Positions 59,319 through 64,000 of a stretch of DNA of 64,000 nt are shown piece after piece. The translations under genes were made by a program, and so were the position numbers. The notes beneath the pieces are model-generated. The model worked only from the letters and a program-made list of their open reading frames with translations. It was not told where the DNA came from and searched no databases. Each line of letters opens with the position of its first letter. Within the stretch, counting starts at the first letter, position 1. This DNA is from Halomonas sp. LBP4 (lineage in GTDB: Bacteria; Pseudomonadota; Gammaproteobacteria; Pseudomonadales; Halomonadaceae), in the NCBI RefSeq assembly GCF_003202205.1, contig NZ_PDOG01000008.1, forward strand, positions 65,021-129,020, written 5' to 3'.

Positions 59319-60254
59319 ATGCTCAACGCCCGCATCAAGCTGCGCCATCTACAGGCCTTTCTGGAGGTGGCGCGCCAGCGCAGCTTCGCGCGAGCCGCGG
59401 AACGACTGGCGATCACCCAGCCGGGCATGTCCAAGACCATCCGCGAACTCGAGGAGATACTGGGGGCCAGCCTGTTCGAGCGCACGCCCCAGGGGGTGGC
59501 CCTGACCCAGGCGGGCCTGACCCTGCTGCGCCATGCGGGACCGGCATTGCGGGCTCTGGAGGAGGGCGTGGGGGCGATAGGGGATGTAGATCGTGGGACG
59601 CGCTGGCTGCGAGTGGGCGCCCTCTCCACCGTGGAGAGCCGGCTGCTGCCCGAAGCCATTCGGCGCTGGCATGCCGAGGAGGCTTCCCGCCGGGAGGTGG
59701 GCATCAACGTGGTGACCGGCCCCAGTGCCTTCCTGCTCTCGCGGCTGCGCCGCGGCGAACTGGACCTGGTGGTGGGGCGCATGACCGAGGCGCGCGAGAT
59801 CCATGACCTGGCCTTCGAGCACCTCTACTACGAGCGCCTGCTGCTGGTGGTGCGGGCCGGGCATCCGCTGGCCGGCAAGCGCGAGCTCCATGCCGCCGAG
59901 GTGGTGGACTACCCCTGGGTGCTGCCGCCGCCCCAGACGACGCTCCGCCAGCAGGTGGACAGTTTCTGCGTGCGCCACGCCCTGACCCTGCCGTCGCGTC
60001 TGCTGGAGACCCTCTCGTTGCCGCTCAGCTGCGGCTACACCCTGGGCAGTGATGCCATCTGGGTGGCACCGGAGGAGGCCGTGCGCGAGGGCATTGCGGC
60101 AGGGCAGCTCTGCGAGCTTTCGCTGCCGCTGGAGCAGCAGGGGGGCTCGGTGGGGCTCTGCACCAATACCACCCTGCAGCCCTCGCTGGGGCTGGAGGCC
60201 TTCTGCGAGACGCTGCGGGAGGTGGCGACCGGGCTGGCGGCGGTCACTCGCTAG
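59319..60254 (+). CDS. pcaQ: LysR-family regulator PcaQ
   Basis: A 311-aa LysR-type regulator: winged helix HLQAFLEVARQRSFARAAERLAITQPGMSKTIRELEE, and a periplasmic-binding-like effector domain (INVVTGPSAFLLSRLRRGELDLVVGR, YYERLLLVVRAGHPLA). PcaQ proteins activate pcaHG-type operons in response to 3-carboxymuconate or 4-carboxymuconolactone-type intermediates (as known for Agrobacterium/Sinorhizobium). Placement immediately upstream of a PcaQ-consensus box and pcaHG supports the name. Confidence 0.88.
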   Translation: MLNARIKLRHLQAFLEVARQRSFARAAERLAITQPGMSKTIRELEEILGASLFERTPQGVALTQAGLTLLRHAGPALRALEEGVGAIGDVDRGTRWLRVGALSTVESRLLPEAIRRWHAEEASRREVGINVVTGPSAFLLSRLRRGELDLVVGRMTEAREIHDLAFEHLYYERLLLVVRAGHPLAGKRELHAAEVVDYPWVLPPPQTTLRQQVDSFCVRHALTLPSRLLETLSLPLSCGYTLGSDAIWVAPEEAVREGIAAGQLCELSLPLEQQGGSVGLCTNTTLQPSLGLEAFCETLREVATGLAAVTR

Positions 60255-60257
60255 TCC

Positions 60258-60273
60258 ATAACCTATGGGTTAT
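60258..60273. promoter_or_regulatory. PcaQ operator before pcaH
   Basis: ATAACC-TATG-GGTTAT, a perfect 6+4+6 inverted repeat between the pcaQ stop and pcaH, about 86 nt before the pcaH start. It matches the described PcaQ consensus ATAACC-N4-GGTTAA closely. Confidence 0.82.
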
Positions 60274-60359
60274 GTGGTGGCGTGGAGACGTCAATTGGCA
60301 GTCGTGTGGCAAGACACCACCCTGATGGGGATCAATCAATCACCCCAGAGACGATCGAT

Positions 60360-61082
60360 ATGCAGGAAGACAACAAGCGCTTCGTTGAACGTGACCGCAA
60401 CTGGCATCCGCCGGCCTATGCGCCCGGCTACAAGACCTCCGTGGCCCGCTCCCCGCAGCAGGCGCTGGTCAGCATGCAGAAGCCCACTGCCTCGGAGCTC
60501 AGCGGCCCCGATTTTCGTCATCTGCGCATGGGCCCCCACGACAATGACCTGCTGCTGAACTTCAGCCAGGGCCAGGGCCTCCCCCAGGGCGAGCGCATCA
60601 TCATGTTCGGCCGGGTGGTCGACCAGTTCGGCAAGCCGGTGCCCCATACCCTGGTGGAGATGTGGCAGGCCAACGCCGGCGGCCGCTATCGCCACAAGAA
60701 CGACCGCTACCTGGCGCCGCTGGATCCCAACTTCGGCGGCGTGGGCCGCTGTCTGACCGATGAGGCGGGCTGGTACCGTTTCCGCACCATCAAGCCGGGC
60801 CCTTACCCCTGGCCCAACGACATGAACAGCTGGCGTCCATCCCACATCCACGTCTCGGTGATGGGGCCGTCGATCTCCACCCGCCTGATCACCCAGATGT
60901 ACTTCGAGGGCGATCCGCTGATCCCGCTGTGCCCCATCGTCAACACCATCAAGGATCGCGATGCCGTCGAGACCATGGTCGGTCGCCTGGACATGGCCCG
61001 CAGCAACCCCATGGACTGCCTGGCCTACCGCTTCGACCTGGTGGTACGCGGTGAACTGCAGACCTACTTCGAAAACCAGTGA
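60360..61082 (+). CDS. pcaH: Protocatechuate 3,4-dioxygenase beta subunit
   Basis: A 240-aa intradiol dioxygenase subunit holding all four Fe(III) ligands: Tyr110 (GGRYRHKND), Tyr149 (PGPYPWPN), His162 and His164 (RPSHIHVSV), each two positions later than in the P. putida enzyme numbering as I recall it. With PcaG it opens protocatechuate to 3-carboxy-cis,cis-muconate. The ATG at 60360 starts the conserved MQEDNKRFVERDRNWHPPAY region. Confidence 0.94.
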   Translation: MQEDNKRFVERDRNWHPPAYAPGYKTSVARSPQQALVSMQKPTASELSGPDFRHLRMGPHDNDLLLNFSQGQGLPQGERIIMFGRVVDQFGKPVPHTLVEMWQANAGGRYRHKNDRYLAPLDPNFGGVGRCLTDEAGWYRFRTIKPGPYPWPNDMNSWRPSHIHVSVMGPSISTRLITQMYFEGDPLIPLCPIVNTIKDRDAVETMVGRLDMARSNPMDCLAYRFDLVVRGELQTYFENQ

Positions 61083-61138
61083 CCGTCGAAAACCAGTAAC
61101 CGGTTCGAGAACCAGCGACAGGATGGGGAGAATCCGAC

Positions 61139-61771
61139 ATGAAACAGCCCAACACCCAGCCCGCCAGTGAACTGATGCTGCGCGAGACCGCCTCCCAGAC
61201 CGCCGGGCCCTATGTGCATATCGGCCTGGCCCTGGCCGCTGCCGGCAACCCGACCCGTGACGAGGAGATCTGGAACGAGATGGCCAGGCCCGAGGCCGAG
61301 GGCGAGCCGATCGAGGTCGTCGGTACCGTGGTCGACGGCAACGGCGACCTGGTGCGCGACGCCTTCCTCGAGGCCTGGCAGGCCGACGCCAAGGGCGAGT
61401 ACCAGCGCGAGTACGACCTGAAGAAGCCGTTCAACGGCTTCGGGCGCACCGCCACGACGTTCGACCACGGCAGCGAATGGTCTCTCAAGACCATCAAGCC
61501 GGGCCCGGTGGCCCACGCCAGCGGCCAGCCGCAGGCACCGCACATCAACCTGACGCTCTTCGCCCGCGGCATCAACATCCACCTGCAGACCCGCCTCTAC
61601 TTCGAGGACGAGGCCGAGGCCAACGCCCAGTGTCCGGTGCTGAGCCGCATCGAGTCGCCGGCCCGCCGCCAGACGCTGATCGCGAAACGAGAGGAAGTCG
61701 AGGGCAAGGTGCGCTACCGCCTCGATATCCGCCTGCAGGGCGAGGGCGAAACGGTCTTCTTCGACTTCTGA
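61139..61771 (+). CDS. pcaG: Protocatechuate 3,4-dioxygenase alpha subunit
   Basis: A 210-aa alpha subunit: LRETASQTAGPYVHIGLA, GTVVDGNGDLVRDAFLEAWQADAKGEY, FDHGSEWSLKTIKPGPV and PHINLTLFARGINIHLQTRLYFEDE. As usual for PcaG it lacks the full iron-ligand set, which PcaH supplies. The 56-nt junction after pcaH holds an imperfect triple repeat of TCGAAAACCAG (61069-61115). Confidence 0.94.
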   Translation: MKQPNTQPASELMLRETASQTAGPYVHIGLALAAAGNPTRDEEIWNEMARPEAEGEPIEVVGTVVDGNGDLVRDAFLEAWQADAKGEYQREYDLKKPFNGFGRTATTFDHGSEWSLKTIKPGPVAHASGQPQAPHINLTLFARGINIHLQTRLYFEDEAEANAQCPVLSRIESPARRQTLIAKREEVEGKVRYRLDIRLQGEGETVFFDF

Positions 61772-61920
61772 TACGGCGCTCCTGAGCACCAGGAACTCAG
61801 CCGTCAGCGCCGTCCCCAGGGGGCGGCGTTCGGCGTTGACGACGCCGACCACCCACGCGCGGGGAAACACCCCGCCAACGAAAAGAACCAGCGTATCGTT
61901 TCGATACGAGGAGAGGTCCC

Positions 61921-62751
61921 ATGTCCAGCCCCTGCATCATCTGCGTTGCCATCACCGGCAGCCTGCCGCGCAAGGAAAACAACCCTGCCGTTCCCATCAC
62001 CATCGAGGAGCAGATCGAGAGCACCCAGGCGGCCTTCGAGGCCGGGGCCAGCATCGCCCATTGCCATGTGCGCAATGATGACCAGACCCCCACCTCGGAT
62101 CCCGAGAAGTTCGCCAGGTTGTTGGAGGGCCTGAAGAAACACTGCCCGGGCATGATCGTCCAGCTCTCCACCGGCGGGCGTTCGGGGGCAGGCGAGGAGC
62201 GCGGCGGCATGTTGCCGCTCAAGCCCGACATGGCCAGCCTCTCGGTGGGCTCCAACAACTTCCCCAACCGCGTCTACGAGAACCCGCCGCAGCTGGTGGA
62301 CTGGCTCGCCGAGGAGATGCTCAAGTACGACATCAAGCCCGAGATCGAGGCGTTCGACCTGTCACACCTCCATCAGGCGGTGAACCTCTCGAAACAGGGC
62401 AAGCTCAAGGCGCCGCTCTACGTGCAGTTCGTGATGGGCGTCAAGAACGCCATGCCGGCGGACAAGCCGACCTTCGACTTCTATATCGAGACCCTGAAGC
62501 GGCTCGCCCCGGACGCCCAGTGGTGCGGCGCCGGCATCGGGCCCAACCAGGTCCTGCTCAACGAGTGGTCCATCGCCGCGGGCGGCCATACCCGCACGGG
62601 TCTCGAGGACAATGTGCGCCTCGATCGCGACACCCTGGCTCCCTCGAATGCGGCCCTGGTCGAGCGCACCGTGGCGCTGTGCGAGAAGTACGAACGCCCC
62701 GTGGCCACCTGGCAGCAGGCCCGCGAGATCCTGGGCCTGAAGGCCGGCTGA
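61921..62751 (+). CDS. Beta-keto acid cleavage enzyme (BKACE, DUF849)
   Basis: A 276-aa TIM-barrel Zn enzyme of the 3-keto-5-aminohexanoate cleavage family: zinc-binding HCHVRN near residue 48, GAGIGPNQVLL and the conserved GLEDNVRLDRD near residue 225. The family condenses a beta-keto acid with acetyl-CoA, giving acetoacetate and a new acyl-CoA. AGGAGAGG precedes the ATG. It is the last gene downstream of pcaHG; 3-oxoadipate, the pathway's own beta-keto acid, is an obvious candidate substrate (inference). Confidence 0.88.
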   Translation: MSSPCIICVAITGSLPRKENNPAVPITIEEQIESTQAAFEAGASIAHCHVRNDDQTPTSDPEKFARLLEGLKKHCPGMIVQLSTGGRSGAGEERGGMLPLKPDMASLSVGSNNFPNRVYENPPQLVDWLAEEMLKYDIKPEIEAFDLSHLHQAVNLSKQGKLKAPLYVQFVMGVKNAMPADKPTFDFYIETLKRLAPDAQWCGAGIGPNQVLLNEWSIAAGGHTRTGLEDNVRLDRDTLAPSNAALVERTVALCEKYERPVATWQQAREILGLKAG

Positions 62752-62789
62752 CGAGGGGAGCCTCAGCGCATGCCATGCTTCTTGAGCCG

Positions 62790-62957
62790 CTAGGAGCCTG
62801 TCGGATTTGACCGATCGTCGCGAGAGACACGGATTTCGAGACAAGTTTATCGATCTGATGAGGCGAATAGCGGGCTCTTTAACGAAGCAGATCGAATGAA
62901 GTTGGCCGAAAGCCCGGGTTTCGCAGTAGATCAGCGTTAAGTCCGACAGGCTCCTAG
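62790..62957. mobile_element. MITE-like element with 16-bp perfect terminal inverted repeats
   Basis: CTAGGAGCCTGTCGGA (62790-62805) is repeated inverted as TCCGACAGGCTCCTAG (62942-62957). The 168-bp interior has no gene. TA lies at both outer edges of the GGAGCCTG core, compatible with a TA target duplication. It looks like a non-autonomous derivative of an insertion sequence; the parent family is not certain. Confidence 0.7.
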
Positions 62958-63163
62958 GCATAGGCGGCGCGGGTCATGCCCAGCTGGCGGGGCCTTTTCC
63001 GTGCCGAGGAGCCATAGCACCATCCGTTCTGTTTCCCTTCACGAGCCGGCATATCGAGACGGTGATGGCCCCTGAGTCGGCTTACTTATATGGTCCCGTC
63101 CCCGCCCGATTTTCGGCCGTTTTTGCTATATTTTATATGCAGTCCAGACAGGGGGATAAGGCC

Positions 63164-63580
63164 ATGAACGTCAGTGAAGTCATGCACCGCGGAGTAGAGT
63201 GGTGCCCCCCCGATACCTCGCTCACGGAGATCGCCAAGCTCTTTCGGGAGAAAGACATTGGGGCGGTGCCCCTTGGCGAGAATGATCGGCTGGTGGGAAT
63301 GCTGACCGATCGTGACATTGTATGCCGCGGTATCGTCGAAGGTAAGGACATTGCATCGCTCACCGCCCGTGACGTGATGACCAGCGACATCGTCTATTGC
63401 TGGGAAGATGACAGCGTCGAAGATGTCGTGCATCTGATGGAAGAGCGGCAGGTTCGCCGCTTGCCTGTCATCAACAAGAACAAGCGCCTGGTCGGTATGC
63501 TGTCCATGGGTGACCTATCGCATACCACCCCCCATGAACTTCGGGGTGAATTCATGGAAGCGGTTTCCGCCCATCACTGA
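63164..63580 (+). CDS. CBS-domain pair protein
   Basis: A 138-aa protein made of two CBS motifs (VSEVMHRGVEWCPPDTSLTEIAKLFREKDIGAVPL and ARDVMTSDIVYCWEDDSVEDVVHLMEERQVRRLPV, with GMLTDRDIVCRGI and GMLSMGDLSH). Stand-alone CBS pairs bind adenosyl nucleotides and regulate unknown partners. AT-rich sequence at 63120-63140 (TTTTGCTATATTTTATATG) may be its promoter. Confidence 0.87.
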   Translation: MNVSEVMHRGVEWCPPDTSLTEIAKLFREKDIGAVPLGENDRLVGMLTDRDIVCRGIVEGKDIASLTARDVMTSDIVYCWEDDSVEDVVHLMEERQVRRLPVINKNKRLVGMLSMGDLSHTTPHELRGEFMEAVSAHH

Positions 63581-63598
63581 CCAGCGGTGTCATCGCGA

Positions 63599-63629
63599 AC
63601 GGCGGCGGGCATCCCATGCCCGCCGCCGT
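63599..63629 (+). terminator. Strong hairpin after the CBS gene
   Basis: A perfect 14-bp stem (63599-63612 with 63616-63629) around CCC, 18 nt after the CBS-gene stop. No T-tract follows, so termination may be weak or Rho-assisted. Confidence 0.6.
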
Positions 63630-63701
63630 GCTGTGTCTATCTGATGCTTGCTCCGTTCTGCGTGATCGCCTGCGAGGCACCGGACAACTACGTTGACCGA
63701 T

Positions 63702-63882
63702 AGGGCATCCGTGCGGGCATGACCCATGTGAACGACATGCCGGTCAACGACGAGGCGCATGTGCCCTTCGGCGGCGAGAAGAACTCCGGCCTGGGCCGCT
63801 TCAACGGCGACTGGGCCATCGAGGAGTTCACTACCGATCACTGGACAGCGTCCAGCATACGCCGCGCCCCTATCCGTTCTGA
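63702..63882 (+). pseudogene. Aldehyde dehydrogenase C-terminal remnant
   Basis: GIRAGMTHVNDMPVNDEAHVPFGGEKNSGLGRF continues NGDWAIEEFTTDHW, then a frameshift, then SVQHTPRPYPF and a stop at 63880-63882. This is the C-terminal end of an aromatic-aldehyde (benzaldehyde/vanillin-type) dehydrogenase, with PFGGxKxSGxGRF as the hallmark. An in-frame TAG directly precedes it and the rest of the gene is absent. Confidence 0.8.
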
Positions 63883-63905
63883 GACATCACCGTCAGCCAC
63901 GTCTT

Positions 63906-64000
63906 TCAATCACGATAGGCGTCGATGCTCGGGCAGGAGCAGATCAGCTGGCGGTCGCCGAAGACGTTGTCGACCCGGTTGACCGCCGGCCACACCTTGG
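63906..64000 (-). CDS. gcvP: Glycine dehydrogenase (P-protein), C-terminal end, cut by the window edge
   Basis: The minus-strand frame ends KVWPAVNRVDNVFGDRQLICSCPSIDAYRD followed by a TGA at 63906-63908. This is the conserved C terminus of the glycine-cleavage-system P-protein. Only about 31 codons are in the window. Confidence 0.88.
   Translation of the reverse strand, partial: KVWPAVNRVDNVFGDRQLICSCPSIDAYRD

Noticed and set aside
1..64000. CRISPR arrays, tRNA or rRNA genes, complete insertion sequences and riboswitches
   Set aside because: I looked for regularly spaced direct repeats, tRNA-like cloverleafs and transposase motifs and found none that I could support.

Overview
The window looks like chromosomal DNA of a high-GC gammaproteobacterium, most likely a Halomonas-type (Halomonadaceae) organism. 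This is inferred from codon use, the glycine-cleavage P-protein fragment at the right edge and the style of the pca genes; no rRNA or tRNA is present to confirm it. Most of the 64 kb is a catabolic island for aromatic and hydroaromatic acids. Genes are tightly packed, often with 4-nt start/stop overlaps.

Region 1 (0-12.3 kb): a nine-gene operon with a ribose-type ABC importer, maleylacetate reductase, a metal-dependent amidohydrolase, a 3-hydroxyisobutyrate-dehydrogenase-like enzyme, hydroxyquinol 1,2-dioxygenase and a RutE-like nitroreductase. It is followed by a TauE/SafE permease and an unusual cytosolic regulator in which a winged helix is fused to an ABC solute-binding-protein fold. Region 2 (12.3-21 kb): an SDR, a HAD phosphatase, a complete tripartite tricarboxylate transporter (TctCBA) and, divergent from it, a quinate/shikimate operon (quiC, an aroE-like gene, aroQ) that makes protocatechuate. 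Region 3 (21-24 kb): a scar with a DUF6455-type gene, a broken TRAP permease and an orphan TctC.

Region 4 (24-46.7 kb): the most novel part. Four paralogous FAD dehydrogenases resembling 3-ketosteroid dehydrogenases are interspersed with SDRs, TIM-barrel (AP-endonuclease-2/dehydroshikimate-dehydratase-like) enzymes, NIPSNAP proteins, a second AroE-like enzyme, orphan TctC binding proteins, two carriers (EamA, AEC) and two paralogous IclR regulators. Five promoters here share 15-bp boxes of the form TRGAA-N5-TTCYA, so the scattered pieces probably form one regulon. My reading is a set of ring-dehydrogenation modules that aromatise or open hydroaromatic acids; the substrates are unknown.

Region 5 (46.7-53.6 kb and 59.3-62.8 kb): the protocatechuate branch of the beta-ketoadipate pathway in two parts: IclR (PcaR type), pcaB, pcaI, pcaJ, pcaF and a fused pcaD-pcaC; then pcaQ, pcaH, pcaG and a beta-keto acid cleavage enzyme (BKACE). 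PcaR-like boxes (GTTCG-N5-CGAAC) occur at quiC/tctC, pcaB and pcaI; a PcaQ box (ATAACC-N4-GGTTAT) lies before pcaH and, unexpectedly, another lies before the DUF6455 gene. Region 6 (53.7-59.3 kb) splits the pca genes and holds a hypothetical gene, a graveyard of broken helicases, a higBA toxin-antitoxin pair, a pRiA4b ORF-3-like gene and a tiny secreted repeat protein. The right end has a MITE-like element, a CBS-domain protein, an aldehyde dehydrogenase remnant and the 3' end of gcvP.
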